NCBI RefSeq assembly: GCF_000971975.1
Contig: NZ_LAQO01000007.1
Location: 124,001 to 188,000, forward strand
Source: Paenibacillus algorifonticola
Lineage (GTDB): Bacteria; Bacillota; Bacilli; Paenibacillales; Paenibacillaceae
Direction of reading: 5' to 3'
Length of the DNA: 64,000 bases
Below, in pieces: positions 35,962 to 45,452 of the stretch. The position numbers and the translations under genes are program-made. The notes beneath the pieces are model-generated. The model was given only the letters and a program-made list of their open reading frames with translations. It was not told the origin of the DNA and made no database searches. Numbering within the stretch: the first letter of the stretch is position 1; every line of letters begins with the position of its first letter.

Positions 35962-35981
35962 AAATGTTAGCGCTAACATTT
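35962..35981 (+). promoter_or_regulatory. 20-bp perfect palindrome, cre-like operator
   Basis: AAATGTTAGCGCTAACATTT is perfectly palindromic. Its core TGTTAGCGCTAACA fits the CcpA catabolite-response consensus TGWNANCGNTNWCA at every fixed position. It lies 96 bp upstream of the secreted-protein ATG, so CcpA or another LacI-family regulator probably acts here. Confidence 0.65.
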
Positions 35982-36076
35982 AGTGAGAAGGGATTGATGC
36001 GGACCGCTTCGAAAGGTTTTTAGTTTGTATCAAGTTGCGATTTAAAATATTCCATTTTTGAGAGGGCGGACCATTT

Positions 36077-36472
36077 ATGAAAAAACTAAGCGCAAAATTA
36101 TTCGTACTTGTTTTGGCAATGTCTCTTATGTTCAGCATGACGGCATCGGCTAATCCTGCTATCGTCGGCTACGGCGGTCTCTATTATAATACACTTGCTG
36201 CTACTCAATCCTATGCCTACATCCTCCCTAATGCTAAAACTACAGGTACAAGTGTCACCGTCACTACAGCCGTTCCTAATGCACTTCAACTGCATTACTA
36301 CTGGAGCTACAATAATACGACGCTCGATCTAGGAACGACCATCGTTAACAGCACCTATTACAACAGCGGTTCGGCCTACTATAACCCTGGCACTCTGATC
36401 ACAGTAGTAGAGCGCGTTCCAGGATCGACAACAGCCTACCCGTCCGTATCCTATAGCATTACCTTCAAATAA
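36077..36472 (+). CDS. Small secreted protein of unknown function
   Basis: 131 residues with an ATG behind GAGAGGGCGG. Signal peptide MKKLSAKLFVLVLAMSLMFS, cleavage likely after TASA. The mature 105 residues are rich in Tyr, Ser, Thr and Asn (SAYYNPGTLITVVERVPGS), with predicted beta structure and no cysteine. No domain recognised. It has its own terminator, and a cre-like palindrome upstream suggests carbon control. Confidence 0.75.
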   Translation: MKKLSAKLFVLVLAMSLMFSMTASANPAIVGYGGLYYNTLAATQSYAYILPNAKTTGTSVTVTTAVPNALQLHYYWSYNNTTLDLGTTIVNSTYYNSGSAYYNPGTLITVVERVPGSTTAYPSVSYSITFK

Positions 36473-36492
36473 TAGGATCGGACATTGAATAA

Positions 36493-36533
36493 CCACTCCC
36501 CATGAAACAGCTCAGGGGGAGTGGTTATTTTTC
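36493..36533 (+). terminator. Terminator after the secreted-protein gene
   Basis: CCACTCCCC / GGGGGAGTGG stem with a 13-nt loop followed by TTATTTTTC. Convergent with the SLH paralogue, which ends at 36578. Confidence 0.85.
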
Positions 36534-36577
36534 ATAGTGCTTACAGTTGCTGGATCAATTCCTCGCTTATCATCGAA

Positions 36578-39291
36578 CTACTTGTTCTCTTGCTTCAGCA
36601 TTCTCAATAATACGGTTACCACTTCTGCTCTAGTTGCCTCGCCATCGGCATGAAATTGGTTCGCACCCGTTCCTTCCATAAGCTCAAGCTTCTTTAAGGC
36701 AGCCGCGGCTCCTTTCGCCCATGCCGGGATGCTCTGTCATCTGCAAAGCCGGTTGCCGCATTTTCTTCAATTGTCAGCTTAAGTGCTTTAGCGATCATCG
36801 AAGTCATCTCTGCTCGCGTAATTTTGGCATCCGATCGGAAGGTACCATCGACATAACCATTAATAATGCCTGCTTGAATCGCCTGCGCGACAGCTTTCAG
36901 AGCCCAAGCTGGGATCTTCTCCTCATCTGAGAACGCTAAGGCCGTCCCTTCTCCTTCTAGCTTCAACGCATTCATTAGCATGACCACGAACTCCGCACGA
37001 GTCACCGATTGATTTGGCTTAAACGAACCATCTGGATAACCGCTGGCCATTCCATCGCTATCCGCTTGATGAATAGCCGCTTCCGCCCAATGTCCGGCAA
37101 TATCAGTAAAGCTCGTAACACTAGTAGAGCCAACAGCCTTCCACTGCGCGTATAGCGTCACATTTTCCAAGCTTATTTTGAATGTTTCGCTTGCCTTATA
37201 ACTTATTCCGCTTCCGTCTGCCGCTGTATTCCAGCCCGCAAACGTATGACCGGTTTTCTCCAAATTCCCGCTGTTCCCTGCCACTATAACCGATGTGTTC
37301 TGCATATACGCATGGCTGTCCGTAGGCACAGCTCCTCCCGTGCTGCCGTTGCCGTTATACGATACCTTATAAGTTTTCGGCGCAGGCACAGAGGACGTAT
37401 TCACCTGTGCCGTCGTCCACCTTGCATACAGCGTCACGTTCTCTGACCCCATGCTAAACGTCGAGCCTCCCGCATAGTCCGTTCCGCTTCCATCCGCCGC
37501 TGTGTTCCAGCCTGCAAAGTTATGGCCTATTTTCGCCAAGCTTCCCGTACTTCCTAATACAGTTACCCATTCATTTTGAATATACACATCATTATCCGCT
37601 GGCACGGTTCCTCCTGTGCTTCCGTTGCCATTATAAGTCACCGTATATGTGGCCTGGTCAATAGCTTGTAAAATCGTGCCATTGTCCCCTACCACCACAA
37701 AATTGCCATTACCGTAACTGACTCCGCTAAGCGTTGTCTCAGTTCCTGATATCCGGCTCGTCCAGTTCTCTCCGTCACTCGAGGTTACGATCGTCCCATA
37801 CTCCCCCACCGCTATAAATGTGCCATTACCGTAACCGATACCGTACAGACTATTCATAGTGCCCGAATTCCGGCCTGCCCAGCTCACCCCGTCACTGGAG
37901 GTCAGGACAGCTCCACCTTGCCCCACCGCTACATATATACCGTTGCCGTAGGTGACATCATGAAGTGCATTCGTGGTGCCTGACAGGCGACTTGTCCAGC
38001 TTGCTCCGTCATGGGAGGTGTATATCTCCCCACTGCTTCCTACCGCCACATACATACCGTTTCCGTAACTTACACCATTAAAAGCTGTCGGGATGCCTAT
38101 CGTGTTTATCGATCCTCTCGTCCAATTCACCCCATCACTGGAGAACAGTATCGTTCCAACCAGACCCACCGCCACATGCATGCCGTTTCCGTAGGTATTG
38201 TCATAAAGAGGTGCATTGTTGTTCGATGTTTGATTCGTCCAGCTCACCCCATCATTGGAGGCGACGATTGTTCCTCCATCACCCACCGCCATATATAGGC
38301 CGTTTCCATAAGCGACGCCCTTAAGATTATTCAATGTGACTACCGTTCGGATTGTCCAGTTTGCTCCGTCATTGGAGGACAAAATTGTCCCAAAATAGCC
38401 TACCGCTAAATAGGTCCCGTTGTGGTAGATTACACTAGTCAGATTATTTCCTTGGGAAAATATATCAACCGTCCAGTTCGTTCCATCACTGGAGGTCACG
38501 AACGTTCCGTAATCCCCCACTGCCATATACTTGCCATTACCATAACTGATACTGTGAAGACTAAACGTGGTTCCCGACGTGTGGCTTGTCCAGCTTTCTC
38601 CATCACTGGAGGTAACGATCACCCCACCGCTCCCCACCGCGATAAACATACCGTTGCCGTAACTGACATCATGAAGAGAATCCGCGACTCCTGACGCTCG
38701 GCTCGTCCAGTTTACTCCGTCGCTGGAGGTTATTACCGTTCCACTTTGTCCAACCGCCACATACATACCGTTGTCGTAGGTGACGTCATGAAGTGCATTC
38801 GTAGTGCCTGACAGGCGGCTCGTCCAGCTTGCTCCGTCATTGGAGGTGTATATCTCCCCACTGCTTCCTGCCGCCACATACATACCGTTTCCGTAACTTA
38901 CACCATTAAAGGTTGTCGGGATGCCTATCGTGTTTATCGATCCTCTCGTCCAGTTCACTCCATCACTGGAGAACAATATCATTCCAACCAGACCAACCGC
39001 CACATACATGCCGTTTCCGTAGGTAATATCATAAAGAGATGCATTGTTGTTCGATGTTTGGTTCGTCCAGCTAATCCCGTCACTGGAGGTAACGATCGTC
39101 CCTCTATCTCCAACCGCCACATACATGCCGTCTCCGTAGATAACGCCCTTCAAAATTTTATCTGTAGGTAACGGACTGCGTATGCTCCAGCTGTCCAGAG
39201 GATCGGCAGAAGCCAAAGAAGGCAGCATCGCTGCTAAAATACAAAACACCGTTAAAACTGAAATAAAACGTTTGAACATCAATTCGATCAC
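36578..39291 (-). pseudogene. SLH surface protein (YCF48/BNR-like + InlB-B repeats), frameshifted in third SLH
   Basis: The frame starting at GTG 39291 stops at 36694 after 865 codons, in the middle of the third SLH repeat (GFADDRASRHG). Shifting by one base near 36733-36738 restores SIPAWAKGAAAAL and a complete SLH ending in VTVLLRMLKQENK, with a stop at 36578. So a base was lost, probably in GACCAGAGC. A signal peptide (FISVLTVFCILAAMLPSLASA) is followed by about 13 repeats of some 40 residues (YGNGMYVAVGxxGTIxTSSDGxxWT), like YCF48/BNR propeller blades. Then come two InlB-B-type repeats (TVTYNGNGSTGG ... VTLYAxW) and SLH domains. As read, the protein would lack most of one SLH repeat. Confidence 0.88.
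37940..39130 (-). repeat. Internal long duplication of propeller repeats
   Basis: A stretch of about 350 bp around 37940-38290 is nearly identical to one around 38745-39120 (both contain GTGTATATCTCCCCACTGCT and TGCCTATCGTGTTTATCGAT). The repeat period is about 810 bp. It duplicates several blades as a block. Confidence 0.8.
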
Positions 39292-39352
39292 TCACCTATT
39301 CTTTAACTAGATAGAGGACAAATATGGATGGCTCCTCATTAAAATAAAGCAA

Positions 39353-39396
39353 GGGTTACCCTCAAGCCGTCTGCTCAACCGCCTTCAGAGTAACCC
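39353..39396 (-). terminator. Terminator of the second SLH paralogue
   Basis: GGGTTAC / GTAACCC with further imperfect inner pairing, followed on the minus strand by TTGCTTTATTTT. It lies 26 nt after the stop at 39422. Its sequence resembles the long hairpin at 60203-60248. Confidence 0.75.
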
Positions 39397-39421
39397 ACTG
39401 TTTATTGCTCTACTTGTTCTT

Positions 39422-42400
39422 TTACTTCGCCAGCATTCTGAGCAGCACCGTTACCGCTTCTGCTCTTGTCGATTGGGCAGCGGAATGGAAGGCATTTGCT
39501 CCCGTCCCTTCCATAATGCCAAGCTCCTTCATGGCCGCTGCTGCGCCTCTCGCCCATGTCGGAATGCTTTGTTCGTCTGCGAAGCCCGTCGCCGCATTCT
39601 CTTCAAGCGTCAGCTTCAGCGCATTCGCAATCATCGCCGCCATCTCTGCGCGTGTGATTGCTGCTTCTGGACGGAACGTATCGTCCGCATAACCTTTAAT
39701 AATACCCGCCTCTACCGCTTGCGCGATAGCCTGCTGGGCCCAGACCGCAATCTTCGTATTGTCCTTGAACGTAAGTGCTCCTGCCTCTCCTTCCAGCTTC
39801 AGCGCATTCATCAGCATCACTGCAAATTCCGCACGCATTACGGTATGATTCGGCTTAAACGTTCCGTCTGGATAACCGCGGGCTACTCCATCTTTTACTG
39901 CTTGGATGATATTGGCTTCTGCCCAGTGTCCAGAGATATCACTTAATTTCACTTCCTCATTGGAAGGTTTATCAACAGCCAATACGGCATATTTCGTAAA
40001 ATGATCCACCTCGACGGAGATCTGATTCCCTTTTACGATACCGCCGATTTCTACCCATCCTTTCTTCCCTTCGTCATAATAGAAAATAGCTGCCCTTTGG
40101 TTGTCCTTTAATTTTGCCGGATCGAAAGTAAGAGTTAGCGTGACTGGTTTCTTGAAATTTTCGGTGAAGTTTTTCAAAACCTCATATACTGGACTTGCCA
40201 GTACCTCGTTTTTCGTCAAAAGACTTTGTGTGTTGAGTACTCTCTCAATCGTTAGAATTAATTCTTTTTCCGTTGCATTTGCCGGAATATCGATCTTGAT
40301 CCCCTCGTCCAAACGAACTTCGCCCGATCTGCCTACGGGCAGCACTAGTTTGCCGTTCTCTGCGATCACTTTGCTGTTATCTGGTGTTGGAATGCCACCT
40401 CCACCGCTACCGCTACTGCCGCTACTGCCGCTACTCCCTCCACTACCGCCACTCGGGATCACTGTCCACTGTGCGTACAACGTTACATTCGCCGCTCCTA
40501 TCGTGAGCGCTGCGCCCGATGCATAGCTCGCTTCGCTTCCATCAGCCGCTGTGTTCCAGCCTGTGAATGTATGGCCTGTTTTCACCAAGCTTCCCGTGTT
40601 CCCGAAAATAGCTACCGTTGCATTTTGCTCATACGCGCCTCTGTCCGTCGGCACCCTTCCTCCCGTGCTTCCGTTGCCGTTATACGTGACTGTGAACGTC
40701 GGGACTGCTGGAATTTCAGTCCACTGCGCGTACAGCGTCACATTCGACGCTCCCATAGCAAACGTTGCGTTTGCCGCATAGCTCGTTCCGCTTCCATCCG
40801 CCGCTGTATTCCAACCTGTGAATGTATGGCCTGTTTTCACCAAGCTTCCCGCGTTCCCAAGAACGGTTGCCATTGCATTTTGCTCATACACACCGCTGTC
40901 CGTCGGCACAGTTCCTCCCGTACTTCCGTTGCCGTTATACGTTACGGTATAAGTCTGCGGCGAAGGGTTGCCGTATTGCCAAATCGCTCCATCATTCCCC
41001 ACAGCCACGAAGGTGCCATTACCGTAAGCGACACTATTAAAATGACTAAAGGTTTCCATGGAATGACTCGTCCAACTCACACCGTCACTGGAGGTCAGAG
41101 TCAATCCATATTCCCCGACCGCCACGAAGGTGCCATTGCCATAGGTGACGCCATGAAGAGAATTCGTATGGTCCAACGTTCTGCTTGTCCAATCCGCCCC
41201 ATTACTAGAGGTCATCATTATTCCTGTTCCTGTTTCACTCACCCCGACCGCCACATAAATACCGTTTCCGTAGGTGACGCTATGAAAATCAAGAGTGATG
41301 TCCAGTAAGCGATGCGTCCAGTTCACCCCATCAGTGGAAAGATCAACGGCTCCATAGTCCCCCACCGCCACAAACATGCCATCGCCGTAAGTGACACCAT
41401 TAAGGTGAACAATAGTGGGAGATGCGGGAGTCGTCCAGTTTGTTCCGTCATTGGAGGTTACGATCGTTCCACTCAGCCCCACCGCTACATACGTACCATC
41501 GCCATAGACGACACCTTCAGGAAAATATCCGCTCAACGTGTGGCTCGTCCAACTCGCACCGTCACTGGACGTCAATATATTCCCAGTGCCCGGAAAGTCT
41601 GCCCCCACTGCCACATACATGCCGTCGCCGAAGGTGACGCCGGAAAGTCGAACCGTGGTGCCCGATGTGCTGCTTGTCCAGCTCGCTCCGTCACTGGAGG
41701 TTAGTATCGTTCCATTGCCCCTACTGCCACATACTTGCCGTTGCCGTAGGTGATACTATGAAGCTGAGACAATGTGTCCCACGATTGATTGGTCCAGTTT
41801 ACCCCATCACTGGAGGTCAATTTCGCTCCGCCTAACCCTACTGCCACATACTTGCCGTTGCCGTAAGTGACACCATAAAGATCATTCGTAATACCTGATG
41901 TGCTGCTCGTCCAGTTCGCTCCGTCACTGGAGGTCAATATGGTTCCATCAGCCCCAACCGCCACATACATGCCGTTGCCATAGGTGACGTCAGAAAGTAA
42001 ATTCGTGGTGCCCGACGTGGTGCCCATCCAGCTCGCTCCGTCACTAGAGGTCAGTATCGTCCCATTATCCCCAACCGCTACATATGTGCCGTCTCCGTGT
42101 GTGACCCCATGAAGAATATTTGCGGTGTCTGAGGTGCTACTCGTCCAGCTCGCTCCGTCACTGGAGGTCAATATCGTTCCATTAGTCCCAACCGCCACAT
42201 ATTTGCCATCTCCGTATGTGACGCTATAAAGAAAATTCGTGATGCCCGACGTACTATTCGTCCAGCTCGCTCCGTCACTGGAGGTCAATATCGTCCCATT
42301 ATCCCCAACCGCCACATATTTGCCATCTCCGTATGTGACCCCACGAAGAGTATCGGCGGTGCCCGACGTATGGTTTGTCCAGCTCACCCCGTCACTGGAG

Positions 42401-42708
42401 GCCAGTATCGTTCCACCTTCCCCCACTGCCACATACTTGTCGCTGCCGTAGGTGACGGCCAAAAGATACTTCCCAGTCCCCGACCCGTGAAATGTCCAGT
42501 TCGTTCCGTCACTGGAGGTCAATATCGTTCCACCTTCCCCCACTGCCATATACGTGCCGTTGCCATAAATAACGTCCATCATCATTAACGGACTACGCTT
42601 GCTCCAATTGTCTAATGAAGCCGCAGAAGCAAAACTAGGGATCATTCCTACTAAAATAAATAATGCCGTAAATAAAGAAATATAACGTCTGATCATAGAT
42701 TTTTTCAC
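39422..42708 (-). pseudogene. SLH surface protein (YCF48/BNR-like + InlB-B repeats), frameshifted in the propeller region
   Basis: Two frames make one gene. The first starts at GTG 42708 with signal peptide (ISLFTALFILVGMIPSFASA) and eight propeller-type repeats, and stops at 41701 with VAVGAMERY. Adding one base at about 41715 (GGGGCAATGG to GGGGCAAATGG) gives VAVGANGTILTSSDG and continues into the second frame. That frame has more blades, two InlB-B repeats, a Gly/Ser linker, a ZU5-like region (SGEVRLDEGIKIDIPANAT) and three intact SLH repeats ending at 39422. Intact length would be about 1095 residues. As read, only a 335-residue secreted fragment without wall anchor is made. Confidence 0.88.
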
Positions 42709-42798
42709 TCACCTTTTCTAAAGTTCGAATCTTTTCTAAATTTCAAATATATCCCTTTATAAAATGACCATATGAATCCATTATAAATTTATGCAAAC

Positions 42799-42850
42799 AA
42801 AAAAAGACCTACCCTGTAGGATAGGTCCGACAACAAAATGGGGTAGGGAT
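42799..42850 (-). repeat. Terminator-containing block shared with 53776-53826
   Basis: On the minus strand GACCTATCC-TACA-GGGTAGGTC (42806-42827) is followed by TTTTTTTG, an intrinsic terminator for the LuxR remnant whose stop is at 42856. The whole block, including CGACAAC...GGGGTAGG, recurs with few changes upstream of the giant SLH gene. Confidence 0.75.
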
Positions 42851-42855
42851 GTCTC

Positions 42856-43123
42856 TCAAACGAGTATCTGTAATTGTTTAGCCTGCTGCAGAGCTTGTAT
42901 GCGATTATCTGCTCCAAGCTTTCTGTACACGTTTTTAATATGAAACTTTACCGTATCATCCTTGATATTCAAGCTATGTGCGATTTCCTTGTTCAACAAT
43001 CCATCCGCTATCAACAGCAAAATTTTAAATTCCTGCTCGGTCAGTCTCTTTTTGGGCGGCCTCTCTTTATCCAGTGTGACATGCAAAGCCTGCAGCAGTT
43101 GCTTTACATAGGGGAGCGAAGGG
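42856..43123 (-). pseudogene. C-terminal remnant of a MalT-type LuxR regulator
   Basis: An open stretch of 89 codons without a usable upstream start; a TGA closes it at about 43124. It encodes LPYVKQLLQALHV, then a complete LuxR-type helix-turn-helix (LTEQEFKILLLIADGLLNKEIAHSLNI, TVKFHIKNVYRKLG) and RIQALQQAKQL. It aligns closely with the last 90 residues of the intact 850-residue regulator at 57466-60018, so some 760 residues are missing. A TTG at 43086 could in principle start a free 76-residue HTH protein, but it has no clear Shine-Dalgarno. Confidence 0.8.
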
Positions 43124-43149
43124 GATCCTCAGTCCACCAATTCCAAGAC

Positions 43150-43316
43150 TCACTTCAAATTGACCGCAAATATAGCCATCGCCCCTTGCATTTGCATACC
43201 AGAAAGACCCGAGAATGTCGCCACATCATTCCCGTGCCTGTGCTGGAGAGGATTTCATCGAATTTATGTTGAAATGCTTCGGGTATATTGAATTCCGTAT
43301 TCTTTTTTATATTCAC
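43150..43316 (-). pseudogene. Short peptide ORF, possibly frameshifted
   Basis: A GTG at 43316, 12 nt past the stop of the lipoprotein gene, opens MNIKKNTEFNIPEAFQHKF and continues through DEILSSTGTG. If one G is added to the GGG near 43230, the frame reads on as NDVATFSGLSGMQMQGAMAI and stops at 43150, 55 residues in all. The 167-bp span is one base short of whole codons, like other single-base losses in this window. The product has a charged leader-like half and a Gly/Met-rich hydrophobic half. No family recognised, and the ribosome-binding site is weak, so this is tentative. Confidence 0.3.
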
Positions 43317-43328
43317 TGTTGTTCCCGT

Positions 43329-44219
43329 TTACTCGGCGCGGCTCACACGAAAACCTTGATCCGGGCCAATGCCATTCGCCTCAAACTTGCCCCGATAAGA
43401 TAACTCGTTGTTTCTGACGTCGCCGATCCAACCGCCGCCCTTTACAACCCGGAAAGAACCACTATCGCTATCCAAGTCCCCGTCTCCGTACCAGTTCCAG
43501 CACCATTCCCTTACATTACCTGACATATCGTATAGTCCTAGCTCATTGGGTTTATGGGCACCGACAGATTTTGTTTTATTTTTGTTGCTTTCTATTATAG
43601 TCCAGTTCCATTCTCCTGATAAGTATTTGTCTCCAGCGTTTTTCCAATACCAGGCTACTTCATCTACATTATTGCTCCCGCTGTAGGTGTAACTGTTACT
43701 CACCTGACCTCCACCTGCAGCGTATTCCCACTCCGCTTCCGTCGGCAATCGGTAACCACTCGCTCCCTCATTGATCGTTACTGTCCATTTTAGATTATCG
43801 TAATCACTCTTATTACTCGGGTCTTTTTTATTTTTGTCTATCTCGTAATACGGTTTCAGGCCCTCTTTTACACTTCGTTTATTACAATATTCAACAACAT
43901 CATACCAGCTTACCATTTCTACCGGTAAATTGTCGCCCTTGAATCCGGAGGGGTTGCTTCCCATAACCTCAACCCACTCTTTTTGAGTTACCTCATATTT
44001 GTCGATATAAAAGCTCGATATGGTTACACTTTTTCCATAAAAGTTGGACTTTGTGTTCACAAAAGTCCCACCTTTTACAAATATAAGGCTATCATTATTT
44101 TTATTATTTTCGGTCTTTTCGGTCTTTTCAGCCTTCTCGGTCTTTTCAGGCATTTCTTGCGAGCAAGCAATGACAACCAATATTATTGCTGGTAAAAGGA
44201 AAATAAATCGTTTTCTCAT
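43329..44219 (-). CDS. Lipoprotein of the SUMF1/formylglycine-generating-enzyme fold
   Basis: 296 residues from ATG 44219 behind AAAGGAGAAATATT. Lipoprotein signal MRKRFIFLLPAIILVVIAC with the modified Cys at residue 19, then a low-complexity EKTEKAEKTEKTENNKNN spacer. The remainder is a complete SUMF1 domain: FVKGGTFVNTK, YEVTQKEWVEVMGSNPSGF, GYRLPTEAEWEYAAGG, GLYDMSGNVREWCWNW, and the final FRVVKGGGWIGD to GFRVSRAE. No cysteine lies in the region of the FGE active site, so formylglycine synthesis is unlikely; a binding or other enzymatic role outside the membrane is more probable. The spacer suggests surface display. Confidence 0.87.
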   Translation of the reverse strand: MRKRFIFLLPAIILVVIACSQEMPEKTEKAEKTEKTENNKNNDSLIFVKGGTFVNTKSNFYGKSVTISSFYIDKYEVTQKEWVEVMGSNPSGFKGDNLPVEMVSWYDVVEYCNKRSVKEGLKPYYEIDKNKKDPSNKSDYDNLKWTVTINEGASGYRLPTEAEWEYAAGGGQVSNSYTYSGSNNVDEVAWYWKNAGDKYLSGEWNWTIIESNKNKTKSVGAHKPNELGLYDMSGNVREWCWNWYGDGDLDSDSGSFRVVKGGGWIGDVRNNELSYRGKFEANGIGPDQGFRVSRAE

Positions 44220-44282
44220 TAATATTTCTCCTTTAAACGGATAGGAAAAGTAGGCAGGCAACTATCTTTTGTTGAAATATAT

Positions 44283-44314
44283 AAGGCCGCCGGCTGTGAG
44301 ACCGGCAGGCCTTA
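44283..44314 (-). terminator. Terminator after the xylanase gene
   Basis: AAGGCC(T)GCCGG / CCGGC(G)GGCCTT stem, strongly GC-rich, with a weak TTATATATTTC tail on the minus strand. About 90 nt after the stop at 44401. Confidence 0.65.
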
Positions 44315-44400
44315 GCAAGCAATATTCATAATTAAATGACTTTCTCATTATTCCGAAAACGGTCTGGCCCCCGTCTGCTACCTTACTTGCAGTTGGCCTG

Positions 44401-45042
44401 TTACCACACCGTTACGTTAGAGCTGCCGCTGCTTTGATACCCCTCTGTCGCAAACACCTGGTAAGTCCAGCTACTCCCCAGATACATTCCTTTACTTTGC
44501 CATGCATTAACGTGGTTGCTGAACGTGATCGCGGAGTTGACCCCAGTTGCTCTCTTCGACTGGCGGACACTCCAATACTGAGGGAAAGTTTGTGTCCCGT
44601 CAATGGATGGCGCGTTGTATCGCATAGTCGTATAAATGTCATATGTGCCTCCGTCGCTGGACACTGTTCCTTTATACGTTCCGGTAGGACGATACGTGCC
44701 CCAACTGTCAACGACGTAATATTCGATAAGCGAGTTTCTTGTCCACCCGTAGAGAGTCAAATATCCATTGCCAGACGGCGCCCAGACGCCGGCATTGTAG
44801 TAAACTGTCCGGTTTGGCGATCCGTTAATCCAGCCTTTTCCAACAACGAAATTCCCGACATTTGACCATGTAACACTATAATTGCCGCCGGATCCATTGA
44901 CAGCATTTACTGTTCCGCCGCCATCGGTCCAATTTTGCCAATAGTCTGTCGCTGCACTTGAGGTTGCTGAAAACAAGCCCAAACTCATTGAAGCTGCAAT
45001 GCATACCGACAAAATTTTCTTATTAAGCTTTAATTTGAACAT
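44401..45042 (-). CDS. Secreted endo-1,4-beta-xylanase, GH11
   Basis: 213 residues with an ATG behind AGGAGGTATCTT. Signal peptide [21 protein letters not shown], mature start near [13 protein letters not shown]. The whole GH11 jelly roll is present: [20 protein letters not shown], the nucleophile Glu in [16 protein letters not shown], the thumb-loop region [17 protein letters not shown], and the acid/base Glu in [12 protein letters not shown]. Size is that of classic single-domain bacterial xylanases. It hydrolyses xylan outside the cell. It has its own extended -10 promoter and terminator and is therefore monocistronic. Confidence 0.97.
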   Translation of the reverse strand: MFKLKLNKKILSVCIAASMSLGLFSATSSAATDYWQNWTDGGGTVNAVNGSGGNYSVTWSNVGNFVVGKGWINGSPNRTVYYNAGVWAPSGNGYLTLYGWTRNSLIEYYVVDSWGTYRPTGTYKGTVSSDGGTYDIYTTMRYNAPSIDGTQTFPQYWSVRQSKRATGVNSAITFSNHVNAWQSKGMYLGSSWTYQVFATEGYQSSGSSNVTVW

Positions 45043-45165
45043 AAGATACCTCCTAATTTTTTGTCGTTATTTGCCTATATGGTATGGTTTCTTCTCTTTG
45101 CAGCACAACACTTATCCTGTGTCATGTCTCACCACCATCTTACTATCACCTCCTTCTTCAGGTAA

Positions 45166-45174
45166 ATTATAGCA
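45166..45174 (-). promoter_or_regulatory. Extended -10 promoter of the xylanase gene
   Basis: TGCTATAAT on the minus strand is a perfect extended -10 element with no good -35. It lies 124 bp upstream of the xylanase start, leaving an untranslated leader of about 110 nt. Confidence 0.6.
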
Positions 45175-45331
45175 AGTAAGCGCATACATTAAAACATTGT
45201 AAATTATAGGTTTTCCCTAAATTTTCTAAGATTATTTTTAACTGAGTAGCCTTGTCGCCGATTACGGATCTGACTTCCATGCTCGTTGCCTTGCTTTTCT
45301 CGGTCGTCATGGCTATATGCGTTTTGTATAC

Positions 45332-45368
45332 AAAAAAAAGGAGTCGGCACTTTTATGCCCTCCTTTTG
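45332..45368 (-). terminator. Terminator after the DUF7832-like gene
   Basis: AAAAGGAG / CTCCTTTT with inner GGCA/TGCC pairing, followed by TTTT on the minus strand. About 85 nt after the stop at 45453. The rest of 45175-45452 shows no gene. Confidence 0.75.
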
Positions 45369-45452
45369 TATCGTTATCTTCTGAGATTCTCAGTTGCTCC
45401 AGGTCTAGTTGCCCCTCACTGCGTTAATCGATCATTTACATTTCAAACTACT

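Noticed and set aside
36694-42708. Sialidase or true RCC1/WD40 assignment for the propeller repeats
   Set aside because: Repeats resemble YCF48/BNR-like blades, but sialidase active-site residues and RIP motif were not seen, so only the fold-like label is used.
44412-44711. 99-codon ORF overlapping the xylanase gene on the same strand
   Set aside because: Out-of-frame shadow of the unambiguous GH11 coding sequence.
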